From Halosimplex halobium (lineage in GTDB: Archaea; Halobacteriota; Halobacteria; Halobacteriales; Haloarculaceae): a DNA stretch of 64,000 nt. Positions 43,325-52,460 of this stretch are shown here, in pieces. Positions within the stretch are counted from its first letter, which is position 1. Every line of letters starts with the position of its first letter. The stretch covers positions 62,001 through 126,000 of the forward strand of contig NZ_JBLKNX010000001.1 of assembly GCF_051414055.1 (NCBI RefSeq). Direction: 5' to 3'. A program made the position numbers and the translations under genes. Under the pieces are notes generated by a model. It had not been told where the DNA came from, made no database searches, and saw nothing but the letters and a program-made list of their open reading frames with translations.

Positions 43325-44128
43325 TTACACCGGCAGCACGGACTCTTCGATGCCCTCACGTCGACTGTCCAGCACCGCGAACCGCTCGCCGCGCCGCAGT
43401 TCCAGCCACCGGAGCAGCCGCTCGGCCCAGACGAGTTTCTTCGCCTTCAGCGGGTCCACGTCGGGGTCGTCGAAGTCCCAGCCGGCGAAGACCAGGGCGT
43501 CGGCGCCGCAGTGGTCCGCGAGGAACGCCGCCCGGTCGCCGTCCGTGAACCCACCCGTGTTGACGACGGGCCCGGCGGGGGCGGCCTGGGTCGTCGGCAA
43601 CACCCGCTCGACCGCGAGGCGGGGGACCCGCTCGCGCAGCGCCGGGCGGTTGTCGCCGTGGGCGTGGACCGCCACAGGCGTCCCTTCAGCGGTCAGTTCC
43701 CTGGCTGCGTCGCCCTCCTCGTCCAGATCGGTGACCATGCAGTCGACGGCCAGGCCGGCCTCGCACACGACGGCGGCCGCGTCGGAGGCCGCGACGACCG
43801 CGTCGGCCGCCCGGACGGTGTCGAGTTCGTCGCCGAGCGACGGCCCCGCGCCGACGACCGCGACCGTCTCGCCGCCGAAATCGAGGTCCGCGGGCGCGAG
43901 CGGGCCGCCGCGGTCGTCGCCGCGCCGGGACGGATCCCCGTCGGCGCTCGACGCGGCCCCGCCGGCGTCTGACGCGCCCGCGGATCCGTCGGGGCCGTCC
44001 CCGCGCCCGCCGACCCCGCCGCTCACGAGGTCGGCGAGCAGGTCGCGGGCCCGCTCGTCGCCGTCGCGGTCGAACCCCATATCGGCCAGGATCGCGGTGT
44101 AGACGGGTTCCCAGTCGTGAAATTCCAT
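43325..44128 (-). CDS. mptE: 6-hydroxymethyl-7,8-dihydropterin pyrophosphokinase MptE
   Basis: 267 residues. MEFHDWEPVYTAILADMGFD, then TVAVVGAGPSLGDELD, VDCMVTDLDEEGD and DALVFAGWDFDDPDVDPLKAKKLVWAERLL, all found in the DUF115/MptE family. It adds pyrophosphate to hydroxymethyl-dihydropterin. Residues 36-75 form a Gly/Ser/Asp-rich insertion absent from usual relatives. Its stop at 43325-43327 touches the right end of the TnpB element. Adjacent to folP. Confidence 0.87.
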   Translation of the reverse strand: MEFHDWEPVYTAILADMGFDRDGDERARDLLADLVSGGVGGRGDGPDGSAGASDAGGAASSADGDPSRRGDDRGGPLAPADLDFGGETVAVVGAGPSLGDELDTVRAADAVVAASDAAAVVCEAGLAVDCMVTDLDEEGDAARELTAEGTPVAVHAHGDNRPALRERVPRLAVERVLPTTQAAPAGPVVNTGGFTDGDRAAFLADHCGADALVFAGWDFDDPDVDPLKAKKLVWAERLLRWLELRRGERFAVLDSRREGIEESVLPV

Positions 44129-44254
44129 AGCTGTGACTACCGGAGTTGCGCCCCAATAAACCGGATTAGCCGAAATGGCACGAACAAGGTACCCCTACCC
44201 AGGTGCCCTTTCGGCCGTCACCATTCCGTTTTGGCGCATCCGGTATAAGTTTTC

Positions 44255-45460
44255 TCACCTGTCACCCCGCCCGTCGTCGGGGAGCATCCCGGCGAGCGCC
44301 CGTGGCACGTCGGTTCTGGCCGCCAGGTCGGCGAGCGCACCGGTCGACCCCCACAAAAACCCCTCCCCGTCGCCGGCGACGAACCGGCAGTCCGTCGCCG
44401 CGGCGGCCGACCGCAGCGTCTCGCGGGTCGCGGCGTCGAGGCCGCTGACCGCGTAGAGGCGGCTGACCGCCGCCGCCGGGTCGGCGTCGACGCCCGCCCG
44501 TTCGAAGTGGCGGGCCGCCTCCCCCGGCGTGGTCACGTCGAGTTCCTCGACCGCGATGTCGCCCCCCTCGTCGGCCCCTTCTTCGCCGCTACGGCCCCGT
44601 TCCCGCGCGAATGCGTCGCCGACGAGCGCGGCGTCGCGCGTCTCGCTCACGTCGTGGGTGCGGATCACGTGGGCGCCGCGCTCGACGGCCATCGACGTGG
44701 CGGCGAGGCTGACCGGCAGCGCCCCCTCCGTCGAGCGGTCGGCCAGCGTCCGCAGGAACGTCTTGCGGTTGATCGAGACCAGCGTCGGCGCGCCGAGCCC
44801 GCGGAACTCCCGCAGCCGGCGGAACGTCTCGCGGTCGTCCTCGATCGTCTGCTCGTCGGACCACCGGCCGAACGCGGGGTCGACGATGGTCTTGTCGGTC
44901 AGCCCGTTCTGTTTCAGCGCCTCGTACACCTGGTCGACGTAGTCGGCCTCGGCGGCCCACGACTCGGACTTCCGTTCGGCCCACGGCGTCGCCCGCACGG
45001 CCCCCGGTTTCGCGATGTTCGGCGGGCTCGCCATCTTCGCGACGGCCACGTCGTACTCCCGGCAGACTTCGGGCATCTCCGGGTCGGCGAAGCCGGCGAT
45101 GTCGTTGACCATGTCGAACCCCCGGTCCAGCGCGGCCTCGGCGACCTCGGCGTAGCGCGTCTCGATGCTCCAGACGGCGTCGCCGGATGTCGACTCCAGG
45201 GTCTCGACGGCCGTGTCCAGCCGGTCGAGTTCCCCCTGGGCCGAGAGCACGTCGAACTTCTTGTTCGCCGACTCCAGCCCCACGTCGACGATGTCGGCGC
45301 CCTCGTCGATCAGCTCGTCGTCGACGTACGCCGCGGCCTCGCCGGGGTCGGCGAAGACGCTCGGGTCGTAGGGCGACTCCTCGCTGACGTTGAGCACGCC
45401 CATGACCCGCGGCGGATGGTCGTCCCCGATCCCGAGGCCCGCGGCGTCGACGTTCTGCAT
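44255..45460 (-). CDS. folP: Dihydropteroate synthase-like protein
   Basis: 401 residues from ATG 45460; the longer upstream frame belongs to no gene. Dihydropteroate synthase pattern: VMGVLNVSEESPYDPSV, EGADIVDVGLESANKKF, DMVNDIAGFADPEM and THDVSETRDA near the end of the barrel. About 120 residues follow the barrel and form an extra C-terminal region of unknown role. It joins pterin pyrophosphate to an aryl amine; product in this lineage is a folate or related pterin. Co-directional with mptE. Confidence 0.87.
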   Translation of the reverse strand: MQNVDAAGLGIGDDHPPRVMGVLNVSEESPYDPSVFADPGEAAAYVDDELIDEGADIVDVGLESANKKFDVLSAQGELDRLDTAVETLESTSGDAVWSIETRYAEVAEAALDRGFDMVNDIAGFADPEMPEVCREYDVAVAKMASPPNIAKPGAVRATPWAERKSESWAAEADYVDQVYEALKQNGLTDKTIVDPAFGRWSDEQTIEDDRETFRRLREFRGLGAPTLVSINRKTFLRTLADRSTEGALPVSLAATSMAVERGAHVIRTHDVSETRDAALVGDAFARERGRSGEEGADEGGDIAVEELDVTTPGEAARHFERAGVDADPAAAVSRLYAVSGLDAATRETLRSAAAATDCRFVAGDGEGFLWGSTGALADLAARTDVPRALAGMLPDDGRGDR

Positions 45461-45579
45461 ACGCGGGGCTGAGGACCACGGGTGCAAAAGCGGTACGGTG
45501 CGCCCGCGGCGATGCCCGTCGGCTCGCCGACTGCGCCGGCCCGGCGGCTCCCGCCCGGTTCCCGCCGCGCGAGGCCCCG

Positions 45580-45888
45580 CTACTGCTCGTCGAAGAAGGC
45601 GTTGGTCGTCCGCTTGTCCCGCTCGTAGCGCGACTCGGGGAGCTTCGACGAGCAGTTCCGGCAGACGGTGTAGTCGGGGTCGTTGTTCGTCCCGCACTCG
45701 GGGCAGTACCCCGGGTACTTCGACGGCGTCGTGTTGACGAGACTCGAGTAGTGGGACGGCATCGTCGCCTCCTTCTGCGGCAACAGCGACCCGGCGCCCC
45801 CGACCAGCAGCGACCCCAGGAACGCGACCAGCCCCAGCCCCAGCGCCGCCAACGTGGCGAACATGATGACGGCCACGAAACTGACCAT
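45580..45888 (-). CDS. Zinc-ribbon membrane protein
   Basis: 102 residues from ATG 45888; a GTG three codons upstream is an alternative. An N-terminal hydrophobic segment (SFVAVIMFATLAALGLGLVAF, LLVGGAGSLL) is followed by a zinc ribbon: CPECGTNNDPDYTVCRNC. Small protein of unknown role, typical of haloarchaea. Confidence 0.8.
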   Translation of the reverse strand: MVSFVAVIMFATLAALGLGLVAFLGSLLVGGAGSLLPQKEATMPSHYSSLVNTTPSKYPGYCPECGTNNDPDYTVCRNCSSKLPESRYERDKRTTNAFFDEQ

Positions 45889-46008
45889 GTGTGACACTCA
45901 GTGCCACGAGACAATAAATTGTCGGGTCGCCGCGGTCCCGTTGCCCGACTCGCGGGCGGGCCGCGCCGACTCGGGCGCTTTTTGTCGGGCGGCCGTCTAC
46001 CCGGGGAC

Positions 46009-46539
46009 ATGGGAAAGGTCTCGATCGGGCTCCGCGGCTGGCGGTTCGACGAGGAGGCGGTGTTCGCCGACGACGGGACGATCCGGCCGCTGGACAACAT
46101 GGACGCCGACACGCGCGAGCGGATCGTCCGCCTCTCGGCGATGATGGGCGAGCCCTGCGACTGCTGTTACCTGATCCACGGCGAGGAGGCCATCGAGCGG
46201 TGCAACCCCGCCCGGGCCATCTACGGGGAGGCGCTGGGGGAGGTCCTCCTCTGTGACGACCACGAGGCCGACTTCGTCTACTGGTTCCAGGAGGAGGGCG
46301 GCAAGCGCTACGCCGGCGAGCGCGAGTTGCAGGCCCGGTTCCACGAGTGGTTCGCCGACGGCGGCCGCGCCCCGGAGGGATTCGAACTCGAACACGTCAA
46401 GGAGGACCCCGACGACGTGCCCGAGGCGCCCGACCCCGACGAGGAGCTGCCCGGCCTGGAGGAGGAGATCGAGGAGATGGACGACGACGAGCTCGACGCG
46501 CTGGACATGGACCTGTCCGACATCGACTTCGACGGATGA
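46009..46539 (+). CDS. Cys-containing acidic protein, co-translated with trmJ
   Basis: 176 residues from ATG 46009. A Cys-rich segment (GEPCDCCYLIHGEEAIERCNPARAIYGEALGEVLLCDDHEADFVYWF, abbreviated here as CDCC, ERCN and LLCDDH) suggests a bound metal. The last 45 residues are almost all Asp and Glu. It overlaps trmJ (ATGA), so a link to RNA modification is possible; the family is not recognised. Confidence 0.75.
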   Translation: MGKVSIGLRGWRFDEEAVFADDGTIRPLDNMDADTRERIVRLSAMMGEPCDCCYLIHGEEAIERCNPARAIYGEALGEVLLCDDHEADFVYWFQEEGGKRYAGERELQARFHEWFADGGRAPEGFELEHVKEDPDDVPEAPDPDEELPGLEEEIEEMDDDELDALDMDLSDIDFDG

Positions 46540-47339
46540 GCGGCGACAACGTACCCGACGAGACGGACCGGAGCAGGACGGACCGCGACGGCGGCCCCTC
46601 GGTCTCGGTCGCGGTGGTCGACGCCGAGACCTCGGGCAACGTCGGCACCATCGCCCGCTCGATGAAGAACTTCGGGATCACGGATCTGTACCTCGTCGAC
46701 CCACCGGATATCGGCCCCGAGAGCGAGGCCTGGGGGTTCGCCGGCCACGCCCGCGAGGATGTGCTCCCGGACGCACGGGAAGTGAGCTTCGACTACCTGG
46801 TCGAGCACTTCCACACCGTCGGCTGCACGGCGGTCACCAACGAGGACGAGCGCAGCCACACCCGCTACCCGTTCAGGACACCCGCCGACCTCGCCGATAG
46901 CCTCCGCGGCGTCGACGCAGAGACCTGCGTCGTCTTCGGCCGCGAGCGGGTCGGGCTCACCAACGAGGAGATCGCCCGCCTCGACGAAGTGTGTTCGATC
47001 CCCGCCTCCGGCGACTACCCCGTGCTCAACCTCGGGCAGGCGGCGACGGTCGTCTGCTACGAGCTCCGGGAGCTGACCGTCGACGGGACCCAGCACCCCG
47101 AGTCGAACCACCAGCGCGCCGACGAGCGCGCCGTCGAGGGGCTCCACGAGCAGTTCGGCGAGTTCCTCGACGCCATCGACCACCCCGAGGAAAAGCGGGG
47201 GAAGGCGCGGCGGCTCTGGCGGCGGTTCGTCGGCCGCGCCCACCCGACCGGCCGCGAGGCGAAGACGCTCCGGGGCATCCTCCGGCGGGCCGGCCAGAAG
47301 GTCGACCGGCTCGAAGCCGACGACGACGGGCGGGAGTAG
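46536..47339 (+). CDS. trmJ: tRNA 2'-O-methyltransferase TrmJ (SpoU family)
   Basis: 267 residues from ATG 46536. SPOUT motifs: VVDAETSGNVGTIARSMKNFG, VVFGRERVGLTNEEI and IPASGDYPVLNLGQAATVVCYEL. TrmJ methylates the 2'-hydroxyl at position 32 of tRNA. The C-terminal region contains Arg-rich helices. Confidence 0.92.
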   Translation: MSGDNVPDETDRSRTDRDGGPSVSVAVVDAETSGNVGTIARSMKNFGITDLYLVDPPDIGPESEAWGFAGHAREDVLPDAREVSFDYLVEHFHTVGCTAVTNEDERSHTRYPFRTPADLADSLRGVDAETCVVFGRERVGLTNEEIARLDEVCSIPASGDYPVLNLGQAATVVCYELRELTVDGTQHPESNHQRADERAVEGLHEQFGEFLDAIDHPEEKRGKARRLWRRFVGRAHPTGREAKTLRGILRRAGQKVDRLEADDDGRE

Positions 47340-47396
47340 CCGGCGGACCGACGAGACTGGAGACACAACTAAGTACGGCGGCGCCGACCGGACCCC

Positions 47397-48497
47397 ATGA
47401 CGCTCGCGGACCGCGACTCGCCGCTGGCGATAGCGATGTGGGACTTCTCCTGGCTGGAGCGGCGCTACCCCGGCGGCGGCTACGAGGACTGGGGCCGTGC
47501 GCTCGACGAACTCGCCGAGCGGGGATACGACGCCGTCCGGATCGACGCCTACCCGCACCTCGTCGCCACGGACCCCGACCGGGAGTGGGTCCTCCCGCCC
47601 GCCTTCGACGCCTGTGACTGGGGCGCGCCGGCGACCTGCCGCGTCGAGGTGACGCCCGCGCTCACGGAGTTTATCGGCGCCTGCGCCGACCGCGATATCG
47701 CCGTCGCCCTGTCGTCGTGGTTCCGCGAGGACGAGACCGGGGCGCGCCTGGGCATCCGCACGCCCGCGGACCTGGCCGCCGTGTGGGTCGACACGCTCGA
47801 CCGGATCGCCGACGCAGGGCTGCTCGACGCGCTGTGCTGGGTCGATCTGTGCAACGAGTTCCCGCTCCCGCAGTGGGCGCCCTACTTCAACGACCCCGAC
47901 GCCGACCACCGGACGCCGCGGGACTCGCCGGCGGGCCGACGGTGGATCGACGACTCGATCGGCGGCGTCCGCGAGGCCTACCCCGACCAGGAGTACTGCC
48001 TCTCGGAGACGGTCGACCTCGACACGTGGAGTCGCGAGCCAGCCGCGGAGATGGATCTCCTCGAACCGCACATCTGGCTGATGAACGCCACCGGCTACTA
48101 CGACTGGGAGCGCGACGGCGGCGACATCGACAGCGACGACCACTACGAGTGGGTAGTCGACGAGGCCGAGGCGCGGTACCGCAACGAACCGGACTACTGG
48201 CGGGAACAGCTCGGCGATGCTATCGACGCCGCCGCGGAGTGGTCCCGCGAGACCGGCTTGCCGCTCGCGACCACGGAGTCGTGGGCGCTCATCCATTACA
48301 AGGACTGGCCCGGCCTCGACTGGGAGTGGATCAGGGAGGTCTGCGCGTTCGGGACCCGCCGGGCCGCGGAAACCGGCCGCTGGGCGGCGATCTCGACGAG
48401 CAACTTCTGCGGTCCGCAGTTCGAGGGAATGTGGGCCGACGCCGAGTGGCACCGCGAGCAGACCGACGCGATCAAGGACGCCACCATCGGCGTGTAG
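47397..48497 (+). CDS. Cellulase-like (glycoside hydrolase fold) protein
   Basis: 366 residues, TIM-barrel pattern: LAIAMWDFSWLERRYPGGGYEDW, YDAVRIDAYPHL, LSSWFRED, LCWVDLCNEFPL (with acid/base Glu in the NEF position) and YCLSETVDL. It resembles Pfam Cellulase-like proteins. No signal peptide is seen, so the substrate is cytoplasmic or the protein has another role. Substrate unknown. Confidence 0.8.
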   Translation: MTLADRDSPLAIAMWDFSWLERRYPGGGYEDWGRALDELAERGYDAVRIDAYPHLVATDPDREWVLPPAFDACDWGAPATCRVEVTPALTEFIGACADRDIAVALSSWFREDETGARLGIRTPADLAAVWVDTLDRIADAGLLDALCWVDLCNEFPLPQWAPYFNDPDADHRTPRDSPAGRRWIDDSIGGVREAYPDQEYCLSETVDLDTWSREPAAEMDLLEPHIWLMNATGYYDWERDGGDIDSDDHYEWVVDEAEARYRNEPDYWREQLGDAIDAAAEWSRETGLPLATTESWALIHYKDWPGLDWEWIREVCAFGTRRAAETGRWAAISTSNFCGPQFEGMWADAEWHREQTDAIKDATIGV

Positions 48498-48539
48498 CGG
48501 TCCGCGGACCTGCCGAGAGCCCCCGATGGCCGGGTGGGA

Positions 48540-48974
48540 TCACCGTTCCCGGTCGCTCGCCGAGCGCTCGACGACCACGCCCCACCGCGCCGTCGAGACG
48601 AGGTCGGCGAGGACGTGGGCGTACAGCGCGACGGCGACCAGGCCGGCGACGTACGGCGAGGACAGCCACAGCGGTGGCACGACGAGGCCGCCCACGACGA
48701 CGTGACTCAGCAGGCGGTTCAGCGCGCCGACCGACCCCTCGTCGAAGATCTCGTCCTGCGCGGCGACGACGATGCGCGGGTCGCGCAGACAGCGGCGGAC
48801 CGGGTCCAGGCTCCCGGTGTTGTACCACGCCAGCAGGAAGTGGTCGACGTCGATCCCGACGCCGACGACGAGCGCGAGGGTGACGACCGCCCACGCGGGG
48901 ATCGGCGCCGCCGTGAAGGCGAGCGCCCCGGCGGCGACGACCAGCGAGACCGCGGCGTGGGCGCCGGACTTCAT
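48540..48974 (-). CDS. YdjM-type membrane-bound metal-dependent hydrolase-like protein
   Basis: 144 residues from ATG 48974. Conserved histidines and aspartates are in HAAVSL, GVGIDVDHFLLAWYN, SHVVVGGLVV and YAHVLADLVS, the H/D-x-DH/H/HxxxD pattern of inner-membrane YdjM-type proteins, with three to four membrane spans. Its start overlaps the preceding gene's stop. Confidence 0.78.
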   Translation of the reverse strand: MKSGAHAAVSLVVAAGALAFTAAPIPAWAVVTLALVVGVGIDVDHFLLAWYNTGSLDPVRRCLRDPRIVVAAQDEIFDEGSVGALNRLLSHVVVGGLVVPPLWLSSPYVAGLVAVALYAHVLADLVSTARWGVVVERSASDRER

Positions 48975-49972
48975 CGGGGCGAGCCCGAGTCGTCGACCGG
49001 TGATTCGGGCCCGCGGGAGCCGGAGCCGGAGGCGGGGACAGTCCGCTGGACGACCGAGAACCCGGCGGCGCCTGCGAGGAATGTACCGGTCGCGAGTAGT
49101 TGCGTCCACGAGTCGGGGGCGGGCCACAGCCCCATCCCGGCGGCCTCGACGGCGCCCATCGGCGTCGCCGTCGCGCCGACGAGCACCACCCCGAGCCCCG
49201 CGCTCAGGACCGCGACCGCGATGCCGCCGACGACGAGCGCCAGCCAGACGACGGCCGTCCCGCCGGCGACCGTCCGGGCGTCCGCGCCGTCGGCGGCGAG
49301 GACGAGGCCGGCGACCGCCAGCACGCCGTAGTCGACGGCCCCGCCCAGCGCCGCGACGGCGCTGTCGGCGACCGCCAGCCAGAAGTACGGGACGCCCAGC
49401 GCCAGCCGCGTCGCGAGGTCGGCGCCGAACCACAGCGCCGCGGCGACCCCCAGCACCTGCGCGACCCGGACGACCGCACCGGGCTCGACCCGGGGGAGCC
49501 GCCGCTCGGTCGGCGCCACGGGGAGCCCCGGCCGGGCGTCGTCGCCGAGCGCCTCGCGGAGCGCCGCGCCGCCCGCCGCGGTCGCGGCGACGAGGCCGGC
49601 CGCGAACAGCCCGTTCTGGACCGCATCGGCCGTCCCCTCGACGAGGATCGCGGTCTCGACGGGGTCGGTCGCGACGACCAGCCGCGCGAGCGGCGACGCC
49701 TCGATGGCGACGCCCCCGGCGAACACCGCCGCGGTCAGCCGGGCGACGCTCGACCGCGTCACCGACTCCCCGCCGGCCGCGACCCGCTCGGCCAGCGCGA
49801 GCAGCGCGACGACGGCCAGCCAGTCGGTCGCCACCCGCAGCCCCAGCGACCCGACGAGCGTGACGACGCTCCGCAACGGCCGCGGCGGCACCGACGCCAG
49901 CGCCAGCGTCGCCGCTCCCAGCAGGGCCGTCGCGACGAGCGCGGCCAGCCCGCGGCGCCGGGTCGCGTTCAT
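48971..49972 (-). CDS. Multi-pass membrane protein, function unknown
   Basis: 333 residues, with about eight or nine hydrophobic segments, and Ala/Val/Gly-rich composition. No conserved motif is seen apart from a possible pore-like pattern. ATGA overlap with the next gene; the start is immediately after the gatE stop. Operon with gatE and the YdjM-like gene. Confidence 0.75.
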   Translation of the reverse strand: MNATRRRGLAALVATALLGAATLALASVPPRPLRSVVTLVGSLGLRVATDWLAVVALLALAERVAAGGESVTRSSVARLTAAVFAGGVAIEASPLARLVVATDPVETAILVEGTADAVQNGLFAAGLVAATAAGGAALREALGDDARPGLPVAPTERRLPRVEPGAVVRVAQVLGVAAALWFGADLATRLALGVPYFWLAVADSAVAALGGAVDYGVLAVAGLVLAADGADARTVAGGTAVVWLALVVGGIAVAVLSAGLGVVLVGATATPMGAVEAAGMGLWPAPDSWTQLLATGTFLAGAAGFSVVQRTVPASGSGSRGPESPVDDSGSPR

Positions 49973-51847
49973 CTATGCCCGCTCCTGGATCTCCTCGCGG
50001 AGGACGCTGCTCACCGTGTCGCCGTCGGCCTTCCCGCGCAGCTCGCCCATGCACTCGCCCATCAGCCCGGAGAACGCGCCCATGCCCTCCTGCTCGACCT
50101 GCTCGGCGTTGCGCTCGACGACGCGCACGACCGCCTCGCGGACCTCGTCCTCGCCGACACCGCCCAGGTCCTCCCGCTCGACGGCCTCCTGGGCCGTGAG
50201 GTCGGGGTCGGCCGCCAGCGCCCGCAGGAGGTCGTCCAGCCCCTCCTGGGGCACCTCGCCGCCGTCGACCAGCGCGAGCGCGTCCGCGAGGTGGTCGTCG
50301 GTCAGGCTCCCGACGGCCACGTCGTCGCGACGGAGTTCGGTCAGCGTCGACTCGAAGGTCGTGGCCGCCAGCGTCGGGTCGACGCCCTCCTCGACCACCT
50401 GCTCGAACAGCGGCATGTACTCGCCGTAGGCGACCTGCTCGGCCAGCCCGGAGTCGAGGCCGTACTCGGCCCCGTAGCGCTCGACCTTCTCCGTCAGGAG
50501 TTCCGGCTGGTCGACCTCGGAGGGGTCGGGCTCCACGGGCGGCACGTCCGTCTCCGGGTACATCCGCGCCGCGCCCGGCAGCGGCCGCAGGTAGCGGGTC
50601 GTGCCGTCCTCGTTGGCGTCGCGGGTCTCCTCGGGCACCTCCTCGATGGCGACCTCGCCCCGCTCGGCGACGGCGTCGATGGCGAGTTCGGTCGTCTCCG
50701 GGTCCTCGGCGACCAGCGCGACCGCGTCCCCGGGGCCGGCGTCGACCGCCTCGCGCAGGGCCGCGACTTCGTCCTCGGTCACGCCGTAGGCCGGGAGTTC
50801 GTCGGTGTGGAAGATGCCGCCGGCGCCGTGCCGTTTGGCGTGGTCCGAGAACTCCGTCCCGAGGCGCCGGTCGGGCTGGATCTCCCGGCCGACGAGGCCG
50901 TCGAAGCCCTCCAGACGAACGGCCATCACGTTCCCGCCGTCCGAGAGCGCGCCGCCGATGACCCCCGAGTCGGTGTCCGCGAAGACCTCGGTCACGTCCG
51001 CGGGCTCGCCGACCGCGGCGTCCCGGTCGCGGAGTTCCGCGGCGATGTCGAGCAGTTCGACCTGCCGGCGGACCTCGTTGCGGACGATGTCGTCGATGTC
51101 GTCGAGGCTCTGGACGCCCTTGATCTCGACGCGGGCGCCCTCGGCGATGGAGACGTTCACGTCCTGGCGGATCGTCCCCAGGCCCCGCTTGACCTGGCCG
51201 GTCGAGCGCAGCAACATCCCGATGCGCTCGGCGGCGTCGCGGGCCTGCTCGGGCGAGCGGATGTCCGGCTTGGTCCCGATCTCGACCAGCGGGATGCCCA
51301 GCCGGTCGAGCGAGTAGCGGACGCCCGAGCCGGTCTCCGCGACGCGCTGGGCCGACTCCTCTTCGAGCATCAGGTCCTCGATGCGGACCTGGCCCTCGTC
51401 GGTACGAATAGCGCCCTCGCCGGCGACGCGCATCGTCCGCTGGAAGCCCGTCGTGTTCGAGCCGTCGACGACGATCTTCCGCATGACGTGGACCTGGTCG
51501 ACGACGCTGGCGTCGAGCAGCTGGGCGATCTCCATGGCCACGTCCATCGCCTCCCGGTCCACGCGGCCCGGCGGCTCGTCGTCCTCCTCGACGAGACAGG
51601 TGGTGTCGTAGGAGAGGTACTCGAACTCGCGGTCGACCATGCTCTCCTCGAGCGCCGCTTCGTCGATCTCCCCGAGTTCGCTCTTGGTCGGGTGGAGATA
51701 GCGGGTGAAGGTCCGCTCGGATTCCTCCGGTTCCCTGAGGTCCGTCGGACACGGGCAGAACAGCTTGGAGGCCGTGTCCAGCTGCTGGTGGATCTCCAGC
51801 CCCGCCACCAGCCCCAGGTCCTCGTAGTCGTAGTCGGCGTCGCTCAT
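49973..51847 (-). CDS. gatE: Glu-tRNA(Gln) amidotransferase subunit E
   Basis: 624 residues from ATG 51847. GatB/GatE core: LVAGLEIHQQLDTASKLFCPCP, IGTKPDIRSPEQARDAAERIGMLL, GTIRQDVNVSI and the GatE-specific AspRS-like insertion (around residues 250-390), then the YqeY-like C-terminal tail (ERNAEQVEQEGMGAFSGLMGECM). It converts Glu-tRNA(Gln) to Gln-tRNA(Gln) with GatD, which is not in the window. First gene of the operon. Confidence 0.95.
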   Translation of the reverse strand: MSDADYDYEDLGLVAGLEIHQQLDTASKLFCPCPTDLREPEESERTFTRYLHPTKSELGEIDEAALEESMVDREFEYLSYDTTCLVEEDDEPPGRVDREAMDVAMEIAQLLDASVVDQVHVMRKIVVDGSNTTGFQRTMRVAGEGAIRTDEGQVRIEDLMLEEESAQRVAETGSGVRYSLDRLGIPLVEIGTKPDIRSPEQARDAAERIGMLLRSTGQVKRGLGTIRQDVNVSIAEGARVEIKGVQSLDDIDDIVRNEVRRQVELLDIAAELRDRDAAVGEPADVTEVFADTDSGVIGGALSDGGNVMAVRLEGFDGLVGREIQPDRRLGTEFSDHAKRHGAGGIFHTDELPAYGVTEDEVAALREAVDAGPGDAVALVAEDPETTELAIDAVAERGEVAIEEVPEETRDANEDGTTRYLRPLPGAARMYPETDVPPVEPDPSEVDQPELLTEKVERYGAEYGLDSGLAEQVAYGEYMPLFEQVVEEGVDPTLAATTFESTLTELRRDDVAVGSLTDDHLADALALVDGGEVPQEGLDDLLRALAADPDLTAQEAVEREDLGGVGEDEVREAVVRVVERNAEQVEQEGMGAFSGLMGECMGELRGKADGDTVSSVLREEIQERA

Positions 51848-52022
51848 TGGGCGTGTGTGCGACCGGGTGAACAAAAAGGACTCCGTCTCGACGGCTCGGC
51901 GGGGTCGAGGGGTCGGAGCCTCCGGGACGACCGTGTTCGGGACACGCGACCCGTGACGGAACCGCAGACAGATCAACAGAACTGATTTACACGCTCGAAA
52001 TCACGTTCGGCGTGTCCGTACG

Positions 52023-52220
52023 ATGTCGGAGTCGATCGGAAAGCGGCTGATCACGTTCGTCGCCTCGGTGTGGGGGATACTGACCGCGTACAGCGTCTAC
52101 GTGGTGCTGGGGTATCCCGCCGAGTTCCCGCAGATAATGATATTCTTCAATCTCGTCCTCGTCTGCCAGTTCGCGGCCGTCTACCCTGTCTATCGGTACT
52201 TCGGGTGGGAGTTCGAATGA
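52023..52220 (+). CDS. 65-residue membrane protein
   Basis: MSESIGKRLITFVASVWGILTAY then VYVVLGYPAEFPQIMIFFNLVLVCQFAAVY: two spans and a short aromatic tail. Co-translated with the next small gene (ATGA). Unknown. Confidence 0.7.
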   Translation: MSESIGKRLITFVASVWGILTAYSVYVVLGYPAEFPQIMIFFNLVLVCQFAAVYPVYRYFGWEFE

Positions 52221-52396
52221 ACGAAACCGACTACGACGAGACGGCCGGTGCGGTCGGCGGTGCGGCCGGTGCGGTCGCCGGGACGGTCGTCGCCAGCCTG
52301 ACGCCGTTCACGCCGGGCTACCTGTTCGCGGCCGCGGCCGTCGGCGCGGTGACCGCGTACGCGGGACATCACCTCGTTCGCGGGCTCTCCCGGTGA
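52217..52396 (+). CDS. 59-residue Gly/Ala-rich membrane protein
   Basis: MNETDYDETAGAVGGAAGAVAG, followed by TVVASLTPFTPGYLFAAAAVGAVTAYAGHHLVRG. One or two spans. Overlaps the preceding gene by four bases, so the two small proteins probably function together. Confidence 0.7.
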   Translation: MNETDYDETAGAVGGAAGAVAGTVVASLTPFTPGYLFAAAAVGAVTAYAGHHLVRGLSR

Positions 52397-52460
52397 GTGC
52401 GACCGGGCGATGGGACAACCGCGCCGAGGTGTTTTCCCGGTCCGGACCGTAGCCGCGGCC

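Larger units (their letters stand above)
41866..43325 (+). mobile_element. IS1341-type (TnpB-only) element
   Basis: Left end: hairpin CACCT-AATTCG-AGGTG (41866-41881) preceded by TT (flank TTCAC at 41864-41868). Right end: 9-bp perfect arms CCCTCCCCT (43267-43275) and AGGGGAGGG (43312-43320) around an inner CGGGG..CCCCG hairpin. No tnpA. Exact boundaries are uncertain by several bases. Confidence 0.75.

Noticed and set aside
44175..44456. Plus-strand frame between mptE and folP
   Set aside because: Mostly antisense to the folP end, with no promoter and no recognisable product.
48540..51752. 1070-codon minus frame across gatE and two membrane genes
   Set aside because: The three real genes in other frames have recognisable products and overlapping starts; only the last 144 codons of this frame are a gene.
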